Assembly: GCA_029263095.1 (NCBI GenBank)
Contig: JAJCYA010000085.1
Span: forward strand, 27,634 to 91,633
Reading direction: 5' to 3'
Source: Acidimicrobiia bacterium
GTDB taxonomy: Bacteria; Actinomycetota; Acidimicrobiia; Spongiisociales; UBA11373
DNA length: 64,000 nt
Below are positions 27,634-36,588 of this stretch, in pieces (the first letter of the stretch is position 1; every line of letters starts with the position of its first letter). The notes under the pieces are model-generated. The model saw nothing but the letters and a program-made list of their open reading frames with translations. It did no database searches and had not been told where the DNA came from. Both the position numbers and the translations under genes were made by a program.

Positions 27634-27647
27634 TTACACCGGTGTAA
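27634..27647. promoter_or_regulatory. Palindromic operator candidate upstream of whiB
   Basis: TTACACC/GGTGTAA is a perfect 14-bp palindrome 10 bases upstream of the whiB ATG. It overlaps the start of its AAGGA ribosome site. An extra half-site-like ACACCG lies at about 27622. The position suits a repressor that blocks transcription or ribosome access. The binding protein is not identifiable. Confidence 0.5.
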
Positions 27648-27657
27648 GGAACTCACA

Positions 27658-27939
27658 ATGCTTGAGCATCTCAAGGAAGTACTGACCACCGGCTACGACC
27701 TCGAGTGGCAGGACGGGGCCAACTGCACAGGGGCCAATGCCAACCTCTTTTTCCCCGAGCGTGGCGCCTCGACGAGGGCAGCCAAGTCGATCTGTCGCGA
27801 ATGCAGGGTTCGCGAAGACTGCCTGGAGTTTGCGATCTCGACCGGCGAGAAGTTCGGCATCTGGGGCGGGATGTCGGAGAGGGAGAGGCGCCGGGTGCGT
27901 AAGGAACGCCAGATTGCTGCTTCGCGGAGGGCTTCGTAG
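27658..27939 (+). CDS. whiB: WhiB-family [4Fe-4S] transcriptional regulator
   Basis: A 93-residue WhiB-like protein. Cluster cysteines are C23, C46, C49 and C55 (CRECRVREDC). The G-x-W-G-G turn (GIWGG, 67-71) that contacts the principal sigma factor and the basic C-terminal DNA-binding tail (RERRRVRKERQ) are present. These proteins are confined to Actinomycetota and their phages, so this is a good taxonomic marker. AAGGA precedes the ATG. The upstream palindrome and hairpin repeats suggest regulated expression. Confidence 0.95.
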   Translation: MLEHLKEVLTTGYDLEWQDGANCTGANANLFFPERGASTRAAKSICRECRVREDCLEFAISTGEKFGIWGGMSERERRRVRKERQIAASRRAS

Positions 27940-28013
27940 CGATCCCGGGGCCGGTCTTTCAGTGCGGCGCTCTGTTGTACTTACAATGTTCCTGGTCGTC
28001 ATTGGAGTGATTC

Positions 28014-28922
28014 GTGGAAATCGTGATCGTCGTCGCAGTTGTGGTCGTCACCGTCGTCTTGGTGGTCGTATTCGGTCGCAGGAATCGGACGGTCATCGAA
28101 TCGGACTCCGGCAAGATGCCGATAAAGACCGACCGGTCTCGCCCCCCGGTAGTCGACTTCCACATGTCGGAGGGGGTCGCGCGGGTGCACTTCGACGTCC
28201 CCCTTCCGGCCGGATCGATCGATTCGGTCCTCGTTGACCTACTGATACGCGAGGCGATAGAGGTAGTGCGGGAGAAGAGCCACTCGCTTCCGCTCAATGA
28301 GGTCTCACGAGTGATCGCATACGGCCGACGCGTCGAGGGGCAGGTCGAGGTCGGCAGTGTCGAGCTCGATACCCCGGGAATGCTTCCGCCTCCAATGACG
28401 ATGGACTTGATTCCGCACTCGTCCCGACCTGAGTTCGATGCGTTTGAGAAGCTTTCGGATCTTCCGACGCAACGTCCCGGCCTCGCCGATACGACGTCGG
28501 CCGATGGGCTCAAGCCGATGGGGCCGGACGTACGCCTCCCACGGGCGATGGAGGCCGGACTCCGGGCTCAGGGACTCGACCCTGATGCCACGGATGCGTG
28601 CGCCCTCGTTCTCGGAGTGATGCGACTCGCGGGGTATGCGATCAATCAGCGCTCGGCGGACACGCATGATGGGCTGCGACATGGACAGCAGGTCTTCCTG
28701 CGCACGGTTTGCCACCTCAGTACCGACCATCCCGAACTGGATGAGCGCCAGGTAGATCGTTTCGTGGTTGACTTCATCTCCTCGGGTGCCGATCGCGGTC
28801 TGCTGATCACCGAGAAGTTCAGTCCGTTCGAGATCTACGACCGCGAGCGCCGCGAACCCCGAATGCGGTTCATCACTCGGGAGCGACTCCAGGCGTTCGT
28901 CGACGCTCTCTCTGTCGGGTGA
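28014..28922 (+). CDS. Membrane-anchored protein of unknown function
   Basis: A 302-residue protein from a GTG at 28014 with TTGGAG upstream. One N-terminal transmembrane segment (residues 2-20, almost all Val/Ile) is followed by a cytoplasmic body of about 280 residues in two parts. The first is beta-rich (60-130). The second is helical (180-300) and contains LVLGVMRLAGYAINQ and a charged end. I recognise no motif. It lies directly before the sigma factor gene, separated by 56 bases. Confidence 0.65.
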   Translation: MEIVIVVAVVVVTVVLVVVFGRRNRTVIESDSGKMPIKTDRSRPPVVDFHMSEGVARVHFDVPLPAGSIDSVLVDLLIREAIEVVREKSHSLPLNEVSRVIAYGRRVEGQVEVGSVELDTPGMLPPPMTMDLIPHSSRPEFDAFEKLSDLPTQRPGLADTTSADGLKPMGPDVRLPRAMEAGLRAQGLDPDATDACALVLGVMRLAGYAINQRSADTHDGLRHGQQVFLRTVCHLSTDHPELDERQVDRFVVDFISSGADRGLLITEKFSPFEIYDRERREPRMRFITRERLQAFVDALSVG

Positions 28923-28978
28923 TTGGCCGTCCGTCGGCGGAACTCAGTGCTCTGAGAGGGCGTTAGAGAGGGTGGTGG

Positions 28979-29479
28979 ATGCCTGACCACGCCGTACCCA
29001 CATGGGAAGAGGTGGCTCGCGACCATGGGCGTCGGATCTACAACTTCGCGTATCGGCTCACCGGGAATCCCGATGACGCCAGCGACCTCATGCAGGAGGT
29101 GCTCCTGCGGGTTCGGCGCGGGCTTGGCGGGTACACGCCCGGCTCGCTTGAGGGGTGGCTGTGGCGAATCACGCGCAACGCTTTCCTCGACGACGTTCGA
29201 CGCAAGAAGCGTCGGCCGACTGTTGCGCTTCCCGAGGACGATCGAACCGCATTCGGGTCGGTACCGGAGCCAGATGAGGTTCTCGCCGAGACCCGGCTGC
29301 CCGAACACCTCCAGGCGGCGCTTCTCGCTCTTCCATTCGACTTCCGTGAGGCGGTCGTGATGTGTGACGTGTTGGGTCTCACCTATGACGAAATCTCTGA
29401 AGCGACTGGAGCTCCAGTCGGTACGGTTCGAAGCCGGATTCACAGGGGCCGCAAGATGTTGCGGGGGATGCTGGAATGA
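28979..29479 (+). CDS. ECF-type RNA polymerase sigma factor (SigE/RpoE-like)
   Basis: A 166-residue group 4 sigma factor. Region 2 (YNFAYRLTGNPDDASDLMQEVLLRV, read in part) contains the DASDLMQEV core-binding helix. Region 4 has the LTYDEISEATGAPVGTVRSRIHRGRK helix-turn-helix. It should direct a cell-envelope stress regulon. The anti-sigma gene overlaps its stop by ATGA and an RseB-like gene follows. This operon order fits feedback control of the sigma factor. Confidence 0.93.
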   Translation: MPDHAVPTWEEVARDHGRRIYNFAYRLTGNPDDASDLMQEVLLRVRRGLGGYTPGSLEGWLWRITRNAFLDDVRRKKRRPTVALPEDDRTAFGSVPEPDEVLAETRLPEHLQAALLALPFDFREAVVMCDVLGLTYDEISEATGAPVGTVRSRIHRGRKMLRGMLE

Positions 29480-29853
29480 CCCATCCTTCAGAACTCCTTT
29501 CGTCGTTCCTCGACGGTGAACTCGTCCCCGAAGACCACGCCGCGGTAGCAGCGCATCTCGGTCGCTGTAGTGCTTGCACGGCGGATCTCGACGGTCTCGC
29601 CAGGGTGAGGGACTGGATTAGAGGGTTACCGATCGAGGAGCCACCTGTTCCTCTGGTTCCGACACTACGACGACCCCCACGTTGGGCCTGGGCCGCCGCC
29701 TCGGCTGCTGCTGCAGCACTCGCTGTCGGCCTGGTGGTCTCCCCGGCGCAGCCCCAGGAAGTCGATCTGAACATGCTCGCCGGTCAGCACACGGCGAGAG
29801 TGGGGGTCGTTCCGGGCCTTTCCATGGCCCGTGGACCGGTGGGTGGTCCGTGA
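29476..29853 (+). CDS. Zinc-finger anti-sigma factor
   Basis: A 125-residue single-pass membrane protein. The ZAS motif H27-x3-C31-x2-C34 (AHLGRCSAC) binds zinc and in this family clamps the cognate sigma factor. A membrane helix spans about 69-90, followed by a short extracytoplasmic tail of about 35 residues. It starts at an ATG inside the end of the sigma gene and overlaps the next gene by GTGA. Release of the sigma factor probably needs proteolysis or redox change of the zinc site. Confidence 0.9.
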   Translation: MTHPSELLSSFLDGELVPEDHAAVAAHLGRCSACTADLDGLARVRDWIRGLPIEEPPVPLVPTLRRPPRWAWAAASAAAAALAVGLVVSPAQPQEVDLNMLAGQHTARVGVVPGLSMARGPVGGP

Positions 29854-30782
29854 CCCGCCGTTTGGTTCTCCTTGCATTGATTGGCCTGATGGCGATTCCG
29901 GCGGTGGCGCGTGCCGACGACGACCTTGCAGAGGTTCTGCTGTCGGCGACGGATGCCGATTTCCATGGCTCCGGCGTCGTGATGTGCACCTGGGGGCCCG
30001 ATTCGGCGGCGGCCACCTACGAGGTCACTCGCTCCCACGGTATGTCGATGGTCAGTGGCCCGAACGGCGACTTCATACTCCTGGGTTCACTCATGGCTTC
30101 CCAATACGGGGCGGACTGGTACGCGCTCGAAGTTGCCGAGTGGTCGGCCTGGAGCCTCTCCGACAGGTACTCGCTGGGAGATCGCACGGCCACAGTCCGT
30201 CTCGGTCGTCCTGCCACCGAGATGATCGTGATGGAGGGAGATCGAGCGCGTGCCCGCCTCGTGCTCGATGACGAGAGCACAGTTCCACTGTTGACGGAGG
30301 TGTTCGACGGCGACGGACGTGTGTTCCGGTCCGCGGCGATGGTCGATTTCGCTGCCACTCCCGGGCTCGAACTGGGTATGCCCGAGGAGTTCATGGAGCA
30401 CGAGATGCTGATGCCCGAGCAACCCTCATCGCGGTTGCCCGACTCCGTCTTCGGATACCTCCGAAAGGACACGTACGCGATGGCCGGCGATGGGACGCAA
30501 GCTTTTTACACCGATGGGTTGTTCTCGTTTTCGGTGTTCGAGACCGGGCGGGGCACCGGGCCGGCCGAGTTCGGGTCGGCGACCCGATTCGAGGTCGAGG
30601 GTGTCTTGTACGGCCGGATAGTCACCGCGAGCAATGTTTGGGTGCATTGGCGTGCACCGGAGCGTTCATACGTACTGGTCGGGGATCTTCCTCCGGATCA
30701 CATCGAGGGCGTGCTCGGCGAGCTGCCGAGACCGGGGGTTCGAGGGGTCATCATGAGGCTGCTGGCACGGCTCTTTGGCTAG
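29850..30782 (+). CDS. MucB/RseB-like sigma-E regulatory protein
   Basis: About 310 residues from a GTG at 29850 overlapping the anti-sigma stop. A signal peptide (LVLLALIGLMAIPAVARA) precedes a LolA/RseB-like beta domain (about 30-190) and a smaller C-terminal domain (220-305). In the enterobacterial system RseB binds the periplasmic part of the anti-sigma factor and senses envelope damage. Operon position supports the same job here. Similarity is moderate and the call rests mainly on length, secretion, domain pattern and context. Confidence 0.72.
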   Translation: MTRRLVLLALIGLMAIPAVARADDDLAEVLLSATDADFHGSGVVMCTWGPDSAAATYEVTRSHGMSMVSGPNGDFILLGSLMASQYGADWYALEVAEWSAWSLSDRYSLGDRTATVRLGRPATEMIVMEGDRARARLVLDDESTVPLLTEVFDGDGRVFRSAAMVDFAATPGLELGMPEEFMEHEMLMPEQPSSRLPDSVFGYLRKDTYAMAGDGTQAFYTDGLFSFSVFETGRGTGPAEFGSATRFEVEGVLYGRIVTASNVWVHWRAPERSYVLVGDLPPDHIEGVLGELPRPGVRGVIMRLLARLFG

Positions 30783-30869
30783 GAACCGGGCGTTGGATAC
30801 AGACCGTCCACCTGACTTGCACGCGATCGAGTATCCAGCCGAGACGTGATCCAAAACGACCGGCTTCCG

Positions 30870-32096
30870 CTATTCCTTCCACAACGGCAGCGTGACGGAG
30901 AAGAGGGTGCCTTCTCCCGGCTTGCTGGTGACGACTACGTCGCCTCCGTGGTTGCGCGCCACGTGGCGCGCGATGCTGAGGCCCAGGCCGGCGCCGCTCG
31001 TTGCGGTGCCACGATCACGGTCTACCCGGTAGAACCGCTCGAAGATTCGATCGACGTGGCTCTTCGGTATCCCGATTCCCTCGTCCTGAACGGTGAAGAC
31101 CACCGTGTTTTCGCCCAACGAGGTCCGGAGCCAGACCCGCGGCGCGGCGCCGTCCCCGGATGGCGTCGAGAACTTGAGTGCGTTGTCAACGAGGTTGAGC
31201 AGCATCGACCGAAGCTGGCGCTCGTCACCTGAGACGCGAGCAGACGGCGGCGCCGGCTCTACGACCAACTCGATGCCCCGTTCGGCGGCCATCTGTTCCA
31301 TGAAATCGGCGACGGATGTCGTCAACACCGATGCCTCGACGGCCTCGTCGCGGGAGGCGAGTGCCTCGGCCTGACTGAGTTCGAGGATGTTGTCCACTAG
31401 AACGCTGAGGCGGCTCGCCTCTGCAGCCAGCCGTGACGCAAGGCGGGTGGCGGTCTCGGCATCGTCGAGATTGTCTGCGACCGTGTCCGAGAGCGCAGCC
31501 AGGGCCGAAAGCGGAGTTCTGAGTTCATGGCTCACGTTGGAAATGAAGTCGCGTCGAATGACATCGACACTCCTCTGATCCGTGATGTCGTCGATGTAGG
31601 TGACCGCACCAACACTTTCTACGCCGAAGTCGAGAGGCACGGCTGAGACGTCGAGGATGCGCGGAACCGGTGTGGGGCGCTCTATCTCGGTCGAGATTGC
31701 GATGCGCTTGAGGATCGCCCGCTCGATTACGTCCCCGAGGGATTCCTCGGCTATGGGCTCGCCCTGGCGCGCTCCGAGATACTGGTCTGCGGCCTGATTG
31801 GCAAAGGTAACCACCCCGTGGTCGTCGGTGATGATGATCCCGAGTGATGTCGCTTGCAGCGCTCCAGCGAGCTGAGATCGTTCCCGTTGCGCCTGCGAAC
31901 TGGATCGCTCGAGCCGCTGCAGTGCTTCGTCCAGAGCCCCCTTGCGATGCCAGGAACGTTTTGGCGGGTTCCCGCCGATGCGCTGACGGGCTGCGTCAAC
32001 GGAGCGACTGAGCGCCCGCGACCTAGTAAGGAAGAAGAAGGCGAGGCCAACCGATACGGCGGCGATCGTAAAGGCTATGACGGTGATCGTGTCCAC
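30870..32096 (-). CDS. PAS-domain sensor histidine kinase (PhoR/SenX3-like)
   Basis: About 408 residues if the GTG at 32096 is used. That start puts the single membrane helix at residues 5-24, and a TATAGT box lies 10 bases upstream. The frame stays open to 32183. A PAS domain (about 79-172) is followed by the dimerisation helix with phospho-acceptor His190 (SNVSHELRTPLSAL) and an HATPase domain (N box NLVDNALKFS, then DEGIGIP and GAGLGLSIARH). No response-regulator gene is adjacent, so its partner is elsewhere. It converges on the RseB-like gene. Confidence 0.88.
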   Translation of the reverse strand: MDTITVIAFTIAAVSVGLAFFFLTRSRALSRSVDAARQRIGGNPPKRSWHRKGALDEALQRLERSSSQAQRERSQLAGALQATSLGIIITDDHGVVTFANQAADQYLGARQGEPIAEESLGDVIERAILKRIAISTEIERPTPVPRILDVSAVPLDFGVESVGAVTYIDDITDQRSVDVIRRDFISNVSHELRTPLSALAALSDTVADNLDDAETATRLASRLAAEASRLSVLVDNILELSQAEALASRDEAVEASVLTTSVADFMEQMAAERGIELVVEPAPPSARVSGDERQLRSMLLNLVDNALKFSTPSGDGAAPRVWLRTSLGENTVVFTVQDEGIGIPKSHVDRIFERFYRVDRDRGTATSGAGLGLSIARHVARNHGGDVVVTSKPGEGTLFSVTLPLWKE

Positions 32097-32241
32097 GTCA
32101 CTCGGCACTATAGGGATGGATTCTGCGTGAACGGTTTTCGCGTTCTGAGGCCTGCTCGGGATCAACCTCAGGGCGCCGCACAAGGGTGCCTATCGCTTGC
32201 CGCGCACGGGCGTCACCTATGAGCGACTTGTCCTGCCTGTT

Positions 32242-32700
32242 CTAGAACGACCCGAGCGCGGCGAGGTACTCGTCGTATTCCCTGACGATCTTTCGGCTCT
32301 CGGTGGCCACGATGGCGCGCACGACGCCCTGTTCGTCGAGAACGTACGTGCTGCGGTGGGCCGCTCCCACTTTCGGGTCAAAGGCGCCATAGGCATCGGT
32401 GACGGCGCCGTGCGGCCAGAAGTCGCTGAGCACCGGAAACTCGAAGCCGTTCTGATCGGACCAGACCTTGTTGGAGAACATCGTGTCAGTGGTGACTGCG
32501 ACCACGTTGGCCTCCATCTCGTTGAGTTCAGCCATGCGATCGCGGATCGTGCACAGCTCGCCCTCGCAGTTGCCCGTGAACGGGAACGGGATGAAGACGA
32601 TGAGACTCTTCCTTCCGGCGAGGTCTGCCAGGGAAACTGTCTCTCCGTCTACGTTGCGGAGTTCGAAATCGGGGGCAGGCTGTCCAATCGTGGCGGGCAT
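32242..32700 (-). CDS. Peroxiredoxin, AhpE-like
   Basis: A 152-residue thiol peroxidase that reduces hydroperoxides. The catalytic motif PxxxTxxC is PFPFTGNC with peroxidatic C45. A second cysteine, C50, lies five residues later. AhpE-type enzymes are often 1-Cys, so C50 may resolve the sulfenic acid in a PrxQ-like way. The usual active-site Arg is in the C-terminal half (AAHRSTYVLDEQG). GAGG precedes the ATG. It reads in the same direction as the kinase gene. Confidence 0.9.
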   Translation of the reverse strand: MPATIGQPAPDFELRNVDGETVSLADLAGRKSLIVFIPFPFTGNCEGELCTIRDRMAELNEMEANVVAVTTDTMFSNKVWSDQNGFEFPVLSDFWPHGAVTDAYGAFDPKVGAAHRSTYVLDEQGVVRAIVATESRKIVREYDEYLAALGSF

Positions 32701-32800
32701 TGGTCGATCCTCTAGTGGGGGTGAGTCAGCGTAGATCGGCGTTTCCGGCTACCCATCACCAATCGGTCGGGTTGGGATCCGGCTGCAGACTGGAGACCGA

Positions 32801-33880
32801 CTAGAGCAACACTCTCGCTGCCCACCCGACCACGTCTTCGAGTTCGCCGAGTGTCGGCAGCATCTCGGGGCTTTCCCACATTCGCCCCAGCGTCTCGTCT
32901 CCCCAGCGCCGGTCCACCTCCTCGCAGAATTCGGCGCCGAGTCGGTATTGCTGATGCTTGAGATCTAGTCCGAGGACCTGTTGCAGGATCTGCTCGCCCT
33001 GCGATGGCTCGGCGCGGCGCTGGTCGATGGCTTGCCGCATTCGAGGCGCCTCCGGGATGAGGCCGGGGGCGGCTCTGTCCATGAGGTAGTCGCCGTACCC
33101 CTCCATTACCGCCATGAAGGCCTGAATGTCCTCCAGTGTCCCCTGTTGTGCCTCGCCGGCGAGTAGCCCGGAGAAGCCGGACGGGTCTTCAAGCATGCGT
33201 TGGAGCGACTCAGGATCCTGGAAGCCTTCCAGTCTGCGCGAGATCTCGTCTGGATCCACCTCGAGGCCCTCGACGAATGCATGCATGAGCATCAGGAAGT
33301 GCTCTCTAACCCAAGGAACGTCGAACTCTGCTTGATGTGTGACCTCGTGCAGGGCCACCCAGAGCCGGGCCTGGCGAGGGTCGACATCGCTGTCCGCAGC
33401 AAACGCCTCGATGTTGGGAACAACGAACGAAATCGAAGACTCCTCCCCGGATGGGATTCCCACGTCGAACTGGCCGAGGACGTCGTGGCTCATGAATCCG
33501 ACCACCGCACCCATTTGCATCCCTATCAGGGCCGGACCGAGCGGTTGTTGAGCAGAACCGACGGGTCCGCCAGCGGTCATCTTCTCGGCGAGAGGCTCGG
33601 CGAGATAGGAGAACGCCGCGACGTTGTCACCGGCCCAGGTGCGACGATCCACCGGCCGTACGTCTGCGGTGCGCTTGGAAGGATCCAGTGGGGATGTGGC
33701 ACCGATTCGCATTCCGGCTGTGGTTGCCAGCTCGCGGTACTCCTCGGCGAGCCATGGCTCGACCGGCTCGGGCTCCCCCGCGACGCTCTCCGCGATCTCT
33801 CGAGCGAGTCTCCAGTTGACGGGACCGTTGGAGCGAAAGAGGTCTGCTAGGCGATCGAAGAGATTGTCGCTGTTCATCAC
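32801..33880 (-). CDS. Zinc metalloprotease-like protein (DUF2342 family)
   Basis: A 359-residue protein typical of actinobacteria. The zincin motif HEVTH (in WVALHEVTHQAEF) is followed downstream by an acidic segment (AVMEGYGDYLMDRA) that can supply the third zinc ligand. The family is annotated as zinc-dependent metalloprotease or hydrolase, and no substrate is known to me. The start ATG-ATG at 33880 overlaps the end of the HtrA-like gene, so the two are co-translated. This places it in a protein quality-control pair. Confidence 0.85.
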   Translation of the reverse strand: MMNSDNLFDRLADLFRSNGPVNWRLAREIAESVAGEPEPVEPWLAEEYRELATTAGMRIGATSPLDPSKRTADVRPVDRRTWAGDNVAAFSYLAEPLAEKMTAGGPVGSAQQPLGPALIGMQMGAVVGFMSHDVLGQFDVGIPSGEESSISFVVPNIEAFAADSDVDPRQARLWVALHEVTHQAEFDVPWVREHFLMLMHAFVEGLEVDPDEISRRLEGFQDPESLQRMLEDPSGFSGLLAGEAQQGTLEDIQAFMAVMEGYGDYLMDRAAPGLIPEAPRMRQAIDQRRAEPSQGEQILQQVLGLDLKHQQYRLGAEFCEEVDRRWGDETLGRMWESPEMLPTLGELEDVVGWAARVLL

Positions 33881-35121
33881 ACCCCCGCCGGGCGCTCGAG
33901 GAGTTCCATGTTGAGGACCATGGATTCACCATTGCGTGAGATCTGAAGCGCCGCCACATCGCCGACGCGGTAGAAGCGCAAGCGCACCACGAGCCCGTCC
34001 ATTGTGGTGACTGGATCCCCGTCGACGGACTGGATGACATCGTCCACTTCGATACCTGCCGCGTCGGCCGCGGTCCCCTGTATTACCGAGAATACGGTGA
34101 CACCCGCGGGAGCGAGTGCCCCATCGGCCTCCCTCTCGAAGTGGGTGTCTCCTGAGATACCGAGGAAGGCGTGCCGGGCGGCACCGTCCTCGAGTATCTC
34201 CTGGGTGATGCGGGTCATCATCTCGACCGGGATGGCAAAACCGAGCCCTTCGGCTCCGACGTCACTGACTCCGATGGCTGACGTGATTCCTATCAGTCGG
34301 CCTTCGGTGTCGACAAGAGCTCCGCCCGACGAGCCGCGCGTTATGGGGGCGTCCGTCTGCAGCATCCCGAAGAGTCTGGCGTCGGCGGCAACTTGGACCC
34401 GGCGATCGAACGCCGACAACACCCCCACTGTCACCGAAGGTCCGCCTTCGAGCCCGAGTGGATTGCCGACCGCGATGGCAGTGTCTCCTATGGCCATGTC
34501 GAGAGTGGTTCCGAGTTCGATGGAGGTGAGTCCCACCCCGTCGATCGTCACCACCGCCAAATCGGTGATGGCGTCGCTTCCGACGATCTCCGCCGCATAC
34601 GACCTTCCGTCGGCGAAGACGACCCGAACGACTGCGGCTCCTTCGACCACGTGCTGGTTCGTGACCAGGATGCCGCTGGCATCGATGACGACGCCCGAAC
34701 CGGACCCGGTGACCTCGAATTCATTGTCCTGAATGAACCCGATCTGAACGGTGACGATCGAGGGGAGAACCTTCTGAGCGACCGCGGCGGCCGGGCTCGA
34801 CGGCGCCTCGACGGTGATGATCTGTGTCTCGAGCCGTTCGACTACGGCAGTCGGGCCCTCCGACCTCCCTTTGTCGTCGAGGAGAAACACAGCCGCGGCA
34901 GATGCGGCTCCGATCAACGCCGAGGTGACGACAATCCCGACCGTGGGCCAGAATCGCCTCGGGCTGGGTCGAGATCGCTGCGGCTGTTGGTACGACCACG
35001 GGTCTTCCACTGCGAATTCCAACACGGGAGGTCGTTCCGGGAGGCGGTGCCGAGTCGGCTCCTGCCACTCGGAACGTGATTCCGGGTCTGGCTCGTCGTT
35101 CGGGTAGGTAGTGTCGGCCAC
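33877..35121 (-). CDS. HtrA/DegP-like trypsin-family serine protease with PDZ domain
   Basis: About 414 residues from a GTG at 35121. A proline-rich cytoplasmic tail precedes one membrane helix (about 59-81), which places the protease outside the membrane. The catalytic triad is H157 (VTNQHVV), D187 (SDAITDLAVV) and S265 (ITRGSSGGAL). A C-terminal PDZ domain (about 320-405) recognises misfolded C-termini. It degrades or refolds damaged envelope proteins and fits with the nearby sigma-E-type operon. A TACAAT box six bases from the GTG supports this start. Confidence 0.92.
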   Translation of the reverse strand: MADTTYPNDEPDPESRSEWQEPTRHRLPERPPVLEFAVEDPWSYQQPQRSRPSPRRFWPTVGIVVTSALIGAASAAAVFLLDDKGRSEGPTAVVERLETQIITVEAPSSPAAAVAQKVLPSIVTVQIGFIQDNEFEVTGSGSGVVIDASGILVTNQHVVEGAAVVRVVFADGRSYAAEIVGSDAITDLAVVTIDGVGLTSIELGTTLDMAIGDTAIAVGNPLGLEGGPSVTVGVLSAFDRRVQVAADARLFGMLQTDAPITRGSSGGALVDTEGRLIGITSAIGVSDVGAEGLGFAIPVEMMTRITQEILEDGAARHAFLGISGDTHFEREADGALAPAGVTVFSVIQGTAADAAGIEVDDVIQSVDGDPVTTMDGLVVRLRFYRVGDVAALQISRNGESMVLNMELLERPAGV

Positions 35122-35127
35122 GGCCCG

Positions 35128-35133
35128 ATTGTA
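35128..35133 (-). promoter_or_regulatory. -10 element TACAAT, leaderless promoter of the HtrA-like gene
   Basis: On the minus strand TACAAT is followed by CGGGCC and the GTG at 35121. This is the closest of the leaderless set to the TATAAT consensus. It also fixes the start 48 codons inside the longest open frame. Confidence 0.6.
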
Positions 35134-35158
35134 TGGACGGAAGGGTGGTAGCCGACGG

Positions 35159-35587
35159 ATGAGCGACGATCTCGTCGAGGTGACCGAGCAGGAGATCGAT
35201 TCCGGCCACCTCATCGCGTCCGTGTCCTCGTCGACCTCCGGCGCCATCGTCTTGTTCCTCGGCACCGTCCGCGATCACTCGGAGGGTCGCGCGGGTGTCA
35301 CTCACCTCGAGTACGAGGCCTATGGAGGAGTAGCGGAGGCGAAGATCACCGAGATCGTCGCCGAGGTCCGCAGCGACTGGCCCGATGTGGACCGGATAGC
35401 CGCCGTCCACCGCATTGGCTCGCTCGGCGTTGGTGCCATCTCGGTCGGTGTGGCTGTCTCGGCGCCGCACCGTGCTGAAGCGTTTCCGGCCGGTCAATAC
35501 CTGATCGACCAGCTGAAGCGCCGTGTGCCGATTTGGAAGAAGGAGCACTGGCCGGGCGGCGCCGAGTGGGTTCGCGAGGACCACTGA
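35159..35587 (+). CDS. moaE: Molybdopterin synthase catalytic subunit
   Basis: A 142-residue MoaE. With MoaD thiocarboxylate it inserts sulfur into precursor Z to make molybdopterin in molybdenum cofactor synthesis. Family signatures are GAIVLFLGTVRDHSEG, HLEYEAY, HRIGSLGVGAISV and the active-site segment RRVPIWKKEHW with catalytic lysines. I take the ATG at 35159. No other moa gene is in the window. It is divergent from the HtrA-like gene. Confidence 0.95.
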   Translation: MSDDLVEVTEQEIDSGHLIASVSSSTSGAIVLFLGTVRDHSEGRAGVTHLEYEAYGGVAEAKITEIVAEVRSDWPDVDRIAAVHRIGSLGVGAISVGVAVSAPHRAEAFPAGQYLIDQLKRRVPIWKKEHWPGGAEWVREDH

Positions 35588-35802
35588 GATGTGATCGGTT
35601 GTCGGTCGCCAGTCGTCAGATGTCGAGAGGGGCTGACCATTCTGGCCAGAGATGGAGGACTCAGGCGTCGGTGGGGGGAATCCCAACGGGCGCGTCGACA
35701 GCCGGCGAAACGGCAGAGTCTGGAACTCGAGATCGCGTCTGTCCGACGGGGCGTCGGCTCGATTGGTAGCCTGCCGCCCCAGACCAGGGAGGACGCAACC
35801 GC

Positions 35803-36588
35803 GTGTTGGCGCTGAAGAACGTCGAAGTCGTCTACAGCGACGTCATTCTCGTGTTGCGCGGTATCTCGCTTCAGGTTCCGGACGGAGAGATCGTGGCGTT
35901 GCTCGGGGCGAACGGTGCCGGCAAGACCACCGTGCTGCGAGCCATTTCCGGCCTGCTCGGCGTTCACAACGGGGATCTGACGAAGGGCGAGATTCTTCTC
36001 GATGATCAACCGATTTCGACAGCATCTCCCGCCAAGATCGTCAGGCTCGGGATCTCGCAGGCGATGGAGGGTCGCCGCATCCTCGCCGAACTCACAGTTG
36101 AGGAGAACCTAAAGCTCGGGGCGCACACTGTTCGCAAGCAGATGAATGAGAACCTCGAGAGGGTCTACACCCTCTTTCCCGACCTCCGAGAGCGACCCAA
36201 GTTCACTGCGGGGTACCTCAGTGGGGGTCAGCAGCAGATGCTGGCGATCGGGCGGGCCCTCATGTCGTCCCCGCGATATCTGATGCTCGATGAACCGAGC
36301 CTCGGTCTGGCTCCGCTCCTGGTGGAGCAGATTCGCGACATCGTGGTCGAGATCAACAAGCAAGGCACCGGCGTTCTGCTGGTCGAGCAGAACGCCATGA
36401 TGGCGCTGTCGATCGCGTCGCATGGCTACATCATGGAGACCGGCAAGATCGTCATGGACAAGCCAGCTGCCGAGCTGCTCTCCGACGACGATGTTCGTGA
36501 GTTCTACCTCGGGCTCGGTGGCGAGGGAGAGGTCAGGTCGTTCGCAGAGGTCAAGCACTACCGGCGAAAGAAGCGGTGGCTCTCGTGA
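35803..36588 (+). CDS. livF: Branched-chain amino acid type ABC transporter ATPase (LivF)
   Basis: A 261-residue ATP-binding subunit from a GTG at 35803 preceded by GGAGG. Walker A is GANGAGKTT, the signature YLSGGQQQMLAIGRAL and Walker B YLMLDEPSLGLAP. The fixed LivF-type C-terminal GYIMETGKIV is present. It powers uptake together with LivG and the LivH/LivM channel. It heads a six-gene cluster; the next frame starts within its end. Confidence 0.93.
   Translation: MLALKNVEVVYSDVILVLRGISLQVPDGEIVALLGANGAGKTTVLRAISGLLGVHNGDLTKGEILLDDQPISTASPAKIVRLGISQAMEGRRILAELTVEENLKLGAHTVRKQMNENLERVYTLFPDLRERPKFTAGYLSGGQQQMLAIGRALMSSPRYLMLDEPSLGLAPLLVEQIRDIVVEINKQGTGVLLVEQNAMMALSIASHGYIMETGKIVMDKPAAELLSDDDVREFYLGLGGEGEVRSFAEVKHYRRKKRWLS

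Larger units (their letters stand above)
27345..27657. other. Intergenic spacer between sdhB and whiB
   Basis: 313 bases without a convincing gene. It holds a small dyad CTCCA-TATC-TGGAG (27367-27380), two near-identical GC-rich hairpins (27506-27526 and 27597-27616) and a 14-bp palindrome just before whiB. GC-rich alternating GCGCGC runs make open frames here meaningless. Confidence 0.8.
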
